Shown here piece after piece: positions 11,627 through 22,402 of a DNA stretch of 64,000 nucleotides (its first letter is position 1; every line of letters begins with the position of its first letter). Source of the stretch: Epichloe hybrida (Eukaryota; Ascomycota; Sordariomycetes; Hypocreales; Clavicipitaceae); NCBI GenBank assembly GCA_019022495.1, contig JAFEKR010000003.1, forward strand, positions 2,542,001 through 2,606,000, written 5' to 3'. The notes under the pieces were generated by a model. The model ran no database searches and had not been told where the DNA came from. It was given only the letters and a program-made list of their open reading frames with translations. A program made the position numbers and the translations under genes.

Positions 11627-14365
11627 ATGGACGACAGGCCAAGGGCAAAGGACCGACCGTTCCGCCCAGCTACTGTCGGGGCTTGCCATGTGCAGACGGC
11701 GACGGATCGGGTATGTGGAATTTATTTCTTTCTCGTCATTCCCCCTCGCTTTCTTTCTCGCCAAGACTTCTTGGCTTCACTTCATGCGTGCTTGCTAAAC
11801 ACCATCATGTGTGTATTTAGTTTGGCCAAGAGGCCAAGAACGCCATTCTCGATCGCGAGCGCATATTCATGGGCCTGCATCCCGCAGGTGCCGAATTCCC
11901 CATCAACTGGCCCGGTTCCGACAGCGAAGACGGCGAGTTTGACGATGTGCCTGCCAGTTCCATCTACAAGCTGGTTCCCTCTATGCAGCCATATCGGAAC
12001 AATCTAACTGCCTTGTCGCAAAAGTGTAATGTTGGTGTACATCCCTTCTCCTCCAGGTTCTCCCACCTGGGCGCGTTGACAAATGACTTATATGAGGCTG
12101 ACCATTTTCGTTCTCCGTCCTTTCTTTTAGCTGTACTTTACAGCCTACAGGTCTAGAATATTCGTCTACGTCCCTCGAAGTGTACCCCGACAAACTATCC
12201 CCCGACATCCTGACGCTCAACTGATCACCTATCCGAGCCGAGTTGCCTACCTGATTGGAGGATATCTCGATCCCGACTCTCCCCACACGATAAACCATCT
12301 GGTTGTTGGATCGCTAGGGCAGGAAGAAATAGTCGTCACATGTCATGACGATGGGGATGTCACTGCCTTTTACACCAAGGATGTCGCCGAATACATCCTT
12401 CGCAAATCCGACATGCCAACCGCGGCGACACCAAAACAGAGACGGACGTCTTCGTCGTCGGCGAGTCGATGGAATGCGCCGAAGCCATTCTTCCAAGAAA
12501 ATGTAGGCATTTCAGCATGGGGACTGGCAATACATGAACAATCACGTTTGATTGCCGTCAGTTCCAACCGTTTTGAGGTGACAGTATTTGCGCCCGCTCT
12601 GGCTGCGCGAGGGCCGCAAGCACTAAACTGTGATTGCGATTCTTGTTGCGAGGGTGTACAAGAGCGTGTGCGCCGTCGCGCTCGTAATTGGCGAATTGTG
12701 GTTTCCCTGGGCCCCTTGGCCAGCAACATACCCAACATCAGTTTTGTGGACGACAAACATGGCAACGCGACCAAGATCAGTGCCATTGATATCAAGGGAG
12801 CAATGTGGTTGGCCGATATTTGGAACCCGAAACAAGCCGCCATCAAGGTAATGCCATCAACTAGCTCGCTTCTCATGAGTGAAGAGTTCTGGCCTGCGTC
12901 GTCACGCGGCTGGGGCATTCTTGCTTTGGCAAACAAATACTTCCTCACCGTTCACTCAGAAGAGGAACTTCTAGGTGCGCCACTCAAAGACTTGGAGATA
13001 GTGCCCAAGTTTCAAGCTAGCCCGCACCCAATGGTGAATATTGCCCGGTACATTCGCGACCTACCCGACAATCCGTGCACGCACCCAGTGGTCCCGATTC
13101 CCTTACTTCGGCCCAGCAACACGAGTAACCCAATTTCTGCAGGCGCGGCTGATGAACCGACCGATGGCGATTCTGATTTTGACGCCGTTGGCCAGTCAGA
13201 CGAGGACGATGATGAGGATCCGGATCCGGATCCGGATGAAAGCTTAGAAGTTGACGACTCCGGCTCCGACGAACATGAAGAGGATGACGAAGACGAAGAC
13301 GATGATGATGACGACAACGGCATGTTCTATCCCATCACAGCTGCTGATGCTGGCGGCGGCGGCGGCGGCGTCACACTCGAAAGCGACGTGCCTCTCGAAC
13401 TGGCCAGCCAGCAGACTGAAGAGTCGTTCACGACACCGGTAGTTGAGCCGCCAGTCGCCGCCACCATGGCAGGCGAGGTACCTGTGCCGGACGAAAACGT
13501 GGACGTCCCTATATCAGAGACGGCCATAATTTTTGAAACCCTTTTTACCAACCTGCTCACACCTCCCGATGGATCCCAGTCTTCTTGTGTCAGTCCAAGC
13601 ATAGCAGGTAACATGGAGGATTCACGGGCGCCATTCTCGCATTGTTTGAAGGGGGTACTGCCTCATCATGCTCCCGCTCTTCTCGACATGGTGTACATGC
13701 CACACAGCGGAGAAGTCTGTGAAGCTCCGAGGCAGACAGTGGGCTTGGCGCGGCTTTTGAGACGACCTATCGTGTACAATGAGATCAGTCAAGGGTGCGT
13801 CTCCGGGTTGGGAAATTTCGCAGAACGATATCACATGCTACGAATGTACGAGAAGGATATTGAAATGCGCCCGCTGGACAAAGCGAACCAAAAGGGGCTG
13901 CCCGAGTATGGCATATTGTGTCCATATGCTCTGACAATGGGCTTATCGCCTGGCCGAGCCATGCGACCTCATTTCCAGGCCACAAGCCGCCTCAACGTGG
14001 TCGTTCATATTCCAGAGCTGTTTCTGGTCGTCATTGGATCTTCAATCGGACGAGTGGTGCTCGTAACCCCGACGCGGTTGGCTCATCCAATTGAGAAATG
14101 GCCGGGTGTGCTTCACCATGGGCTTCGCCTGGAATGGGTGCTGCCCCGGGAATCAGACGAAGCCGTCTTTAGGACGAGCAAGCGCCCTTTGCATGGTATG
14201 GCCGTAAGCCCTGTGCAAGACGACGGAGTCATGGGCAGGAAAGATGAGAAGCAGCGGGGCGCAGTGCCAAGACGTTACAGGTTGATGCTCCATTACCGAA
14301 ACCATGACATTTTGACGTATGAACTGAGCAGGGAAGAACAAACGGGCAAGGTGTGCATTTTCTAG
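11627..14365 (+). CDS. CRT10-like transcriptional regulator
   Basis: Three exons, 11627-11710, 11821-12030 and 12131-14365, all join in phase 0 and give 842 residues. The N-terminal half carries an IFMGLHPAGAEFPINWPG-like segment, then IFVYVPRS, a HDDGDVTAFYT segment and AWGLAIH, in the order I associate with the CRT10 domain. In budding yeast CRT10 modulates transcription of ribonucleotide reductase genes; the fungal relatives have WD40-like repeats. Residues about 460-510 form a low-complexity acidic tract with (DPDP) repeats, followed by a run of six glycines near residue 515. The second intron uses a GTTGGT donor, the least certain junction. The protein is likely nuclear or cytoplasmic; the acidic tract is probably disordered. 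Confidence 0.82.
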
Positions 14366-15600
14366 AGTATGGGCAAAAAAAAAAAAAAAAACCAGGATGA
14401 CAATGGCGTCAGGGAATCATTTTTTTTCGGGCAAGCATATTACCAATTTGATTTGAAAGGGAAGATGAGGGGTTTTTTGTCCATGTACTTCTCGTATTTC
14501 AATCATGCGGCGTTGAAGCATGCTACGCTTTGATAACATGCATGGCGCTGACATGTACATTGTCGTACGCCGGCTTGGATTCACCTCTTCCCCCCTTTTC
14601 TTTTCTTTTCTTTTCTTTTCTTTTCTTTTCTTTTCTTTTCTTTTCTTTTGATTATACCAAGATGTGTTATCACGATAGACATGTACTTTGACAAGGGAAA
14701 GAAGAAGTCGGAATAGGTTCGGGCCTAAATGGTGAGGTGTCATTAATTCTGAGCAGTATCAGCAGTTATCTTGGGGGTAATGAAGGCAATGCAAACTGCC
14801 GAGCTGTAGCAGCCTAGGGCAAAACATGGATGAGCAAAGTGACATCAGTGTGGTTTGTACTCGGTAAGCTTGATGGACTTCCTCCGATCCGTACGGAATA
14901 CGTGCCTCGTTTCTTCCCTGACGATGGATGGATGGCAATGAGACGGAAACAACAACGTCGTCGCTCATTGCTCCGCCCGACCGTTACGGAGGGACCGACC
15001 ACCTGGATTACGGGTTGCGATGATCGGAGACGACGAACTGCTGTTGTACGTCGGTGCGAGTCGGGGCCACGCTTGGTGGATTTTCAAACCCCCATCTTTG
15101 TCCTGTCTTGCGCCCGCCCGAGATAGCAACAAGTTTGCTAAAATTGTACATAAGAGGGGCCAGTAATGGATTCGGATGGCTGTTGTCAGAGATTCAAAAC
15201 GGGCCCCGGCGCGTGATTGGCCCGACTGCGCACCGTCGGGTGGGTCAGACAAGAGGAGCCAATCATGGGTCGCGGCGTAATGCTCATCAGCAGCCGCATT
15301 CATTGGCCGATGAGATTCTGCATCGTGCCATTTTCTGCCACTGCCATTGCCGCTGCCGCTGCCGCTGCCGCTGGTGAATGTGTGCGGCTCGTGCTGCCGG
15401 GATGGGAGGCCAAGTTGATGATGGTTCTTGCAGCAGAAGTACAGAAGTAGTATGTAATATGTAGTTCCGTACGGAATACGTCCGTACTTCATCAACAAGC
15501 AACTTGCTTGGTCGTCACTCACTTCTTGGAACAAGTCAGGAACGGAACTTGGCCGACAACTTTGCAAGCATACACCCACCCCCCCCCCCAACTAAGTCGG
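14366..15600. other. Intergenic stretch downstream of the CRT10-like gene
   Basis: No supported gene. It contains A and T runs at 14376-14391 and 14420 and a (TTTTC)n array. Open frames on the minus strand around 14965-15591 are low complexity and lack family character. Confidence 0.55.
14596..14650 (+). repeat. (TTTTC)n pentanucleotide microsatellite, about 11 copies
   Basis: Perfect head-to-tail repetition of TTTTC in the 3' flank of the CRT10-like gene. Confidence 0.95.
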
Positions 15601-15626
15601 CTCGGTCCCACACGCCCCTTGGGATT

Positions 15627-16157
15627 AGATAAGGACCCGGGGGGACTACATATGAAATCCGCATCAAGAAGCTGCCATTGAAACTCGCGTGAGCTTCATG
15701 CGGACGTGTCCGGGTCGTCCGCAAGGCACGCGACACGCATGGGGCCCTTGAGTGAGGTTGCTGATAGAAAAGGGAACGATAAGGAAACGGGATCTCTCTG
15801 ACCGACGCCCCCCGACAGCCCGAAGTTGCCGGTGCCCTCTGGTCCAATTGGGAATAGCGGCGCAATCACAAGATTCATGCCTCCCCGCGACAGTCCGTAC
15901 CCCCCCCCCCCAGTTCAATAACAAACGATAAACCGTATCGTCAACCCGTGGGGCGTGGGGCGTGGGGCGTGGGGCGGACGCACGGGGATCTGCGCCGCGC
16001 GCCGCCGACTCGGCAATCCCTTATCTATGTATGCTTGCCAATTTAGCCTCTCTGCATGTGGCATGCATGTACGGATTAGTACTTTACTTTATCGAGCCGG
16101 GGGCCAATGTATTGTCCATGATAACGAGTCCGGCTTTGTCATGTTGTACATAGATAA
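15627..16157. promoter_or_regulatory. Cluster of GATA-factor (AreA/Nit2-type) sites upstream of the ammonium transporter
   Basis: HGATAR-like sites occur at 15627-15632 (AGATAA), 15762-15767 (TGATAG), 15777-15782 (CGATAA), 15926-15931 (CGATAA), 16021-16026 (AGATAA on minus), 16089-16094 (CGATAA on minus), 16119-16124 (TGATAA) and 16152-16157 (AGATAA). Eight sites in 530 bp lie 360-890 bp before the start of an ammonium permease. AreA-class factors activate such genes when good nitrogen sources are scarce. Function is inferred from motif and position. Confidence 0.55.
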
Positions 16158-16299
16158 ACTTTGACCGGCCAGCTACTCTACTCCCAAGTCCTGCCCCCTT
16201 TTTTTTTTTCCCCTTCTTCCCCTTTTTCCTACTTGCTCTCCTCCCAATTGAGCTTCACCCCTTCTTCCCAGATACCCGCGAGACCGTCCGGTCCGTGAG

Positions 16300-16460
16300 C
16301 AGGGGAAAAAAAAAAAAAAAAAAAAGCACTTGGAAAGGAACGAAACGCCCGTCGCGCCGAACTCGATCCTACGAGGAACCCATTCTGTCGATCCCTTTGG
16401 GGGGGGAAGGAGGGGAGAAAATCACTTGAGAAAGGAACAACTTTTTTTTTTTAACCACAT
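16300..16460. other. Homopolymer tracts in the ammonium transporter 5' leader
   Basis: A run of about 20 A at 16306-16325 and a run of T near 16441-16452 lie within about 210 bp of the ATG. They are probably nucleosome-excluding promoter or leader tracts (inference). Confidence 0.5.
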
Positions 16461-16517
16461 CTTGTACACATACATACACAGATTGGGGTTCCCTTCTGTT
16501 CCGTTCCGTTCCACATC

Positions 16518-18132
16518 ATGTCGTACGCCCACACGGGGCCCCCCACCGCCTTCAATGGCACAGATGATGAGTATGGCGGTGATTCAAGTAGGTTGCTTCG
16601 CTCGTTGAAATGAGAGACGGGACACAGATTGCTGACTGACACCTGGCCCAAAAGGAACGGAAAACCTGAATCAATGGTACCAAGCCGGTGACCAGGCCTT
16701 CGTCCTCCTCTCGGCCTGCCTCGTCCTCCTCATGGTGCCCGGAATCGCCTTCCTCTACTCGGGCCTGGCGCGGAGGAAATCGGCCCTCTCGATGCTCTGG
16801 GTCGTCATGATGTCCTTCAGCGTCGTCGTCTTCCAGTGGTACTTCTGGGGCTACTCCCTCGCCTTTGGCCAGACGTCGGGCAACGGCTACATCGGCGACC
16901 TCAAGCACTTTGGCCTCATCAAGGTCTGGGCTCGCCCCTCGGTCGGCTCGCCGCTGATCCCCGCGCTGCTCTACTCCTTCTACCAGATGATGTTCTGCGC
17001 CGTCACCGCCGCCCTCACCGTCGGCGCCGTCGCCGAGCGCGGCCGCGTCATCCCCAGCATGGTCTTCACCTTCTTCTGGGCCACGCTCGTCTACTGCCCC
17101 CTCGCGTACTGGGTCTGGAACGCCAACGGCTGGGCCTTCAAGAGCGGCGTCCTCGACTACGCCGGCGGCGTGCCCGTCGAGATCGGCTCCGGCATGTCGG
17201 CGCTGGCCTACTCGTGGGTCCTCGGCCGCCGCAACGAGAAGATGATGATGAACTTCCGCCCGCACAACATCTCCCTCATCACCCTCGGCACCGTCTTCCT
17301 CTGGTTCGGCTGGCTCGGCTTCAACGGCGGCTCCGCCTTTGGCGCCAACCTCCGCGCCGTCATGGCCTGCTGGAACTCGTGCCTCACCGCCATGTTCGCC
17401 GCCATGACCTGGTGCCTCCTCGACTTCAGGCTGGCCAGGAAGTGGTCCATGGTCGGCTGGTGCTCCGGCACCATCTCGGGCCTCGTCGCCGCCACGCCCG
17501 CCTCGGGCTTCATCGACCCCTGGGCCAGCATCGCCCTCGGCGTCGTCGCCGGCGTGTGCTGCAACTTCGGCACCAAGATCAAGTTCCTCGTCCGCATCGA
17601 CGACTCCCTCGACGTCTTTGCCGAGCACGGCATCGGCGGCGTCGTCGGCCTCGTCTTCAACGCCTTCTTCGCCACCGGCAAGGTCATCGGCCTCGACGGC
17701 GTCAACGTCGGCGCCAAGGGCGGCTTCATCGACGGCAACTACCGCGTCATCGGCTGGCAGCTGGCCGCCATCGCCGCCGCCTCCGCCTACGCCTTCGTCA
17801 TGTCCGCCGTCATCGCCAAGCTCGTCGATCTCGTCCCCGGCCTGAAGCTCCGCGCCAGCGAGGAGGCCGAGCTCCTGGGCATGGACGACTCGGAGCACTC
17901 CGAGTTCAGCTACGACTACGTCGAGGTGCGCCGCGACTTCCTCGCCTGGAGCCCGCCCAGCGGGGAGCCCTCCCGCCACCTCCCCATCGAGCCTCAACAC
18001 GGCATCCAGGAACACGCCTGCATGGTTCGACCGGCCAGCACGTCCGACGGCTCGGCGGAGAACAAGTCGCCCGCGTCGTCGGTCCAGGACCACCCCGAAG
18101 GCCACCGTGCTGATAATGAGAAGCGCGATTAG
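16518..18132 (+). CDS. Ammonium transporter, Amt/Mep family, Mep1/3 type
   Basis: Two exons, 16518-16587 and 16655-18132, encode 515 residues in the plasma-membrane Amt/Mep fold with about 11 membrane segments. Visible signatures are NLNQWY at the outer start, GIAFLYSGLARRKSALS, FNGGSAFGAN and DVFAEHGIGG. At the first twin-histidine position the protein has glutamate (VEIGSG, Glu199), while the second is histidine (His348). Yeast Mep1 and Mep3 have this Glu, whereas the sensor-type Mep2 has His, so this is a Mep1/3-like uptake carrier. The cytoplasmic tail of about 90 residues is Ser/Glu rich. Codon third positions are almost all C or G, far more than in neighbouring genes, which also creates long false ORFs on the other strand and in another frame. 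GATA sites upstream suggest nitrogen repression. Confidence 0.95.
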
Positions 18133-18832
18133 AGAGAGAGAAACAGAGAGAGAGAGAGAGAGAGAGATGGGGTTTGGTTTCGTCTGCAACATCACAGCAG
18201 CGACAACTTTTTTTTCTTTTATCCACTACTTGATTCCATGGGGGGTTTCACAGCCGGCGTTGGGAGAGAGAGCACGATTGGGTATTTGTACCCTCTTTTT
18301 GGGGTTCCTTTTTCCATGGTTTTTTTTTCCATTTCCCTTTCCCCCCTTTCGGCATGTAGAAATTATGCCTCACGTTATTTATAGACGGGAAACATAACGC
18401 CGGTGTGCGTATGTATGCATGGGGTTTTTTTCTCCTCTTCGTATCCTCAATCGTATACTGAGTCACCCCTGCGCAATACGTGCCCTGATGATGATGGTGA
18501 TGTGTCCCTTCCCACAATCATCCTTTGGTTGATGGAAATTTTATCTTCTCTGGTCAGACTGCCTGGGCAATGAATATCAGAAAGAATAGCCTGGGTCTCC
18601 TGCCAGAGTTGCAATGCCCACGACGGAAAGTGTCCCTTTTGAACAAGATCAGACGCAAAAGCTATTGTTTACGAGCGCCGTTGGGTGTGTGTGTGTGTGT
18701 GTGTGTGTGTGACGCTCCCCGGAGGCGTCTCCAAATGTATTTCTTCATTCAATCACTGGCATTCGCGAGCAACATCCTATCCTTCAACAAGTCACACTAT
18801 ACATCACGTATCCGCAAGATCTTCACAGTAAA
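18133..18832. other. Convergent 3' region
   Basis: Lies between the ammonium transporter (+) and the phytase (-). It contains a (GA)n tract at 18133-18168 and a (GT)n tract at 18685-18711. No gene seen. Confidence 0.6.
18685..18711 (+). repeat. (GT)n microsatellite
   Basis: About 13 perfect GT units in the shared 3' flank. Confidence 0.95.
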
Positions 18833-20975
18833 TCAGGGCGGAGCACCATCCGTCACTTCACCATACTTCACGGCAGGATAATCTCCGAAGCAAGCATGAT
18901 CGTACTGTGCTTTTCCGGCCATGCCTTCCTGGATCTTGATGAAAGTGTCCAATTCACACCACCCGTCCCGTCGCTCAGCATCACATTCGGCGAAGCTCTT
19001 GCCCAAGGGAAGAGTGCGCTGATTCAGGATGAAGTGGACGTACTTGGTCTCACCACCCTGCAGGTATCCGTCACGATGTGGTGATAGTGGCTTAGGCGTC
19101 TTAATAACTTCCATGTCTAGTCGTGCGCCAAAAGGAGTCACGTGTGACACAGTGAAGTTGTGGTCACCAGGATGTCTTTCCGCAGGCAAATCCTCAGCAA
19201 ATTGAGTAATGCCGAATGCTGTCAAGATGGACACAATATTGGTATCGTGAGAAAAGTCAAAGTATAGACTTTGATTCAAGGGAAAGGTCTCCGTGTTGTT
19301 GTCGAGAGTGATATTGATCTGCGATCCCGAATAACCGAGGGTGTGGTTTTTCAATCGCGCCATGATTTCTTGCTGATAGCCAATACCAACGGCTCTCTGT
19401 GTCTCGTCAGTAAGAGTCGAGCGGAACCGCTATTCCACGGGGCAGCAAAGTACTCACGCCAGTGGGACTGTGAAATCCACTTGTGGAGGAAAAGGACAAG
19501 TCAATAGAATATCCAAAATCTCGCCACTCCTGGTAAGTGAAGAGGTCGCAAAACTTGCTGAAGCCATAAGCAACAGTCTCATATGGACACATGGACTGCG
19601 CCGCATAAACATCCTCGATTGTCCATGTGAAGCCCTCGGTCATGGCCTGAAATCTCTTCTGCGCTGCGCCGGCGGCGAGGTAAGCGTGTTGCCAAAGCCT
19701 GCAGTCTATGCCGGTTTGGAAGACTTTCTTCCACTTACCTTCTTGAAGATATCTGTGCTGCCACGTTTTCGGGGCCTCGTTGCCCGGTGTTTTGGTGTTT
19801 GCATTGGGGCAATTCAGATACCCCGCTAGCGAATTGTTGAATCCTCTCTCCTCTATTATAACCTCGATGGTCGCATTGTTGGGCCTTGTCACGGTCAACA
19901 TGGCAACCCACGGGAAGGACACTGCGTGCTCACCATTCCAGGCCGAAGAAACCAGCCAACCAGTTTTCCGCAGACTCGATCATCCTGTCTTGCGTCTTGA
20001 TCGAGAGTCTCTCATTAGCACAGTCGTGTGCTTCGAAAGATGGGTCACTTGCTTACAGTTGTCCGAACAATGATCTTGCTCTGGGGATCATACAGGCCAC
20101 CATACATGTAGCTATGCAAGACACCTTCCCAGTGAAAAGAGGTAAGCTGGGATGTTGCAACTGGCTGAAAGCCTGGGAGGACATCACACACCTGAGTCGA
20201 ATAGTTCTTGGCGGCCTTTGGGTACAAGAATCTCAGCACCGAGTTGATATTTCCAGTCGTGGAGGAAGGTTAAGTATCCTCGAGGTTTGAATGAGCTGGA
20301 AGCATTCGCCAGCTTTTCTCCCAATGCGGCAACGTTGGAACCTGAGGTAGGGTATCGGGCTCCATGTCTGGAGAGCATCTGAAGTTGAAGAATTTCCGCA
20401 CCAGGAGGCAGAGGAAATTCGTTCGCACCAAAGCCCGGAGAGGGCACATAAGGTGACAGGTAGCCCATCATTTTGAAGATGCTCTCATTGCCGCTCGCCA
20501 TTCCTTCGATCGGCAGCGATGTCTGCAGAGGTTCATTAGGCACGTAGGTAGCTGTTGGATCGAACATCCTCGTCTGTGCCATGAACGCAGCGGGCCCTGT
20601 GGCTGTTGGGCCAGGCCATAGTTCCGGAGATGTCTGAAAGTACTGCGGTATATCTTTCGGTCGGCAGGAGCATGAATCATCGTTCCTCTCCCATCTGAAC
20701 GATAAGGGAAGAGAGAGGAAGACGAGGGCACCAACTAGCAGAACGACCAGAGCGGAAAGCACATACGTCGCCACACGCCATTGCCTCTCGGCTTTGGAGG
20801 GGTGTGGACGGGCGAAGAGGGATGTAGCCAGAGCCGGTGTCTGCTCTGTTGCCGCTGTGTAGTCCTGCGCCGCGTCCCCAACGTGTCCCGGATCATGATC
20901 GTCATCCTGATGTACAGGCTGATAACCCACGGATTGCGCTCGCGGTTTACTCCCCTGTGTTGTTGAAGAAGCCAT
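18833..20975 (-). CDS. Membrane-anchored histidine acid phosphatase (phytase-like)
   Basis: Six minus-strand exons (20975-20192, 20124-20057, 19995-19934, 19884-19739, 19663-19458, 19396-18833) join in frame to give 609 residues. The active-site motif RHGARYP is at residues 203-209, and the second catalytic motif is FDFSHDTN in the last exon. This is the histidine acid phosphatase family, which hydrolyses phytate and other phosphomonoesters. Instead of a cleavable signal it has a 66-residue charged N-terminus and one hydrophobic helix at about 68-90, so it is predicted to be a type II membrane protein with an extracytoplasmic catalytic domain. N-glycosylation sequons are frequent. All five introns are 49-75 bp. 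The 49-bp intron at 19885-19933 restores the sequence EWPNNAT, and the one at 19664-19738 restores YLQEAQKRFQ. A phosphate-regulated promoter would be expected, but no CACGTG was noticed upstream. Confidence 0.93.
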
Positions 20976-21161
20976 CAAACAATGCGAGGTGACAGCTTGC
21001 GTTACTGGCGATGCTGGCGATGCCCACTAACGAGCGTGCGAAGTCCAGTCCAGGATCCGTCAGGCTCCAGAACCAGAGCAACCCACGAACCTGTCTGGGA
21101 GTGTCAGGGGGCTCGGGGCAATCAACTTCTCAGCTCGCAAGCTTATTAGTCAAGGTACCAA

Positions 21162-21201
21162 GGGGACGAGGGGACGAGGGGACGAGGGGACGAGGGGACG
21201 G
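21162..21201 (+). repeat. 9-bp tandem repeat, about 4.5 copies
   Basis: Unit GGGGACGAG repeated perfectly about 190-230 bp upstream of the phytase start. Confidence 0.85.
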
Positions 21202-21672
21202 GTGTTCTCGGCGTGTCCACGGCATGCGAGACGGCGTACGGAGTGGTCGCACCCGACAAGTTGTCACAGTAAGCCTGGCAAAGTCTTTAGAATCTCTTCT
21301 AGGGTGGTCTAGAGAGATTCTTGGCGCAGGCGACCGTTCATGTTTGATGTTTGTTGTCTGATGATGTTTGATGAAGACGGGCAGACTGCAAGCAAGTGCA
21401 GAGGGATACCCATCAAGGTACAGACCCACTGTAGGTACGTACCTGGCAGGTTGTGATTGGAGTGTCACTCTCGGCAATTCCCAATTGCCTGGTAAAAATA
21501 TAAAATAAAATGGGTCTGGGTCATTGGGGACCTGGTTTCACCGCAACGATGTTAATGTGATATTGCTCATTTATCTCACAAACAACAGCCTCATTTCCAC
21601 GCTCCACGCTCCACGCTCCACACTCCACGCTCATAAGTACGCGCAAAGTTTCCGACTTGTTGGATCGCGAGC

Positions 21673-21708
21673 CAGGAGCCCAGGAGCCCAGGAGCCCAGG
21701 AGCCCAGG
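21673..21708 (+). repeat. 8-bp tandem repeat, 4.5 copies
   Basis: Unit CAGGAGCC repeated perfectly in non-coding DNA. Confidence 0.85.
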
Positions 21709-22402
21709 GGCGTCATTGCCCTCGACACAAGACCCTGTCGAAAGGCTCAATATTCCACAGCCATTCGAAGCGTTGCCGTACACCTGACTGCACGGACATG
21801 TACGGATTACTCCGTACTATGTGGCAAGAAAAACTGCAGAAAGCATCGTCTTTATTTGCACGTCAGCCACCAGTTACTAGAACACGCCACCTGTAATACT
21901 TGGTACCAGACCAGTTACCCACGCGCCACTGACTACATATACCAAGTAGATACGCAGTGCTCCGAGCGGTAGGCGCGCACACTTCTTAGTTTATCCCGGC
22001 ATACGACGAACAAGCTGTATCTATTGTTGGCCTGTTGCCAGGTTGATCGAATCTAATGCTGATGTTGCTGGAAATTCCAACTGAATGATGGGGAAGGGAG
22101 GAAGGAGCATTGGGGGAAATGACTTTTGTAGGGGGAAAGAACAAAAGGAAGTGGTGGAGAAAAAGACACAAAGACACAAAGACACAACTCTCTTCTCTTC
22201 TTCAAACCACAACGCCGCCAGGTAAAAACACACTTTTAGCGACCAGACCCTTCTATGCCATCTTGCGCCAACTTATGCCAGTCCACGTTTGACAAACGCT
22301 CACCAAGGATGATGCACCAAACTTATGCTCCCGGGATGCCCATGTCCCCCCTGTGTGATGCGGAAAGTGCAGTGCGTGCTAAAATCTCGAGGTATTGGTA
22401 CC

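Larger units (their letters stand above)
20976..22402. other. Intergenic stretch with several minisatellites
   Basis: No supported gene. It carries tandem repeats at 21162-21201 and 21673-21708, a 7-bp CTCCACG run around 21600-21632, an AAAGACACA repeat at 22160-22187, and TACTCCGTA motifs near 21238 and 21810. Confidence 0.6.

Noticed and set aside
14965..15591. 208-codon minus-strand frame with a Gly-Ser repeat
   Set aside because: Low complexity; the Gly-Ser run is a CCGCTG-type repeat read in frame. No splice or family support.
16836..18113. 425-codon Arg/Leu/His/Pro-rich frame on the plus strand
   Set aside because: A frame-shifted shadow of the ammonium transporter caused by the same codon bias.
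16552..18195. 547-codon open frame on the minus strand over the ammonium transporter
   Set aside because: It is a by-product of G/C at nearly all third positions of the real gene; its composition is only Asp/Glu/Gly/Ala/Val and it has no domain.
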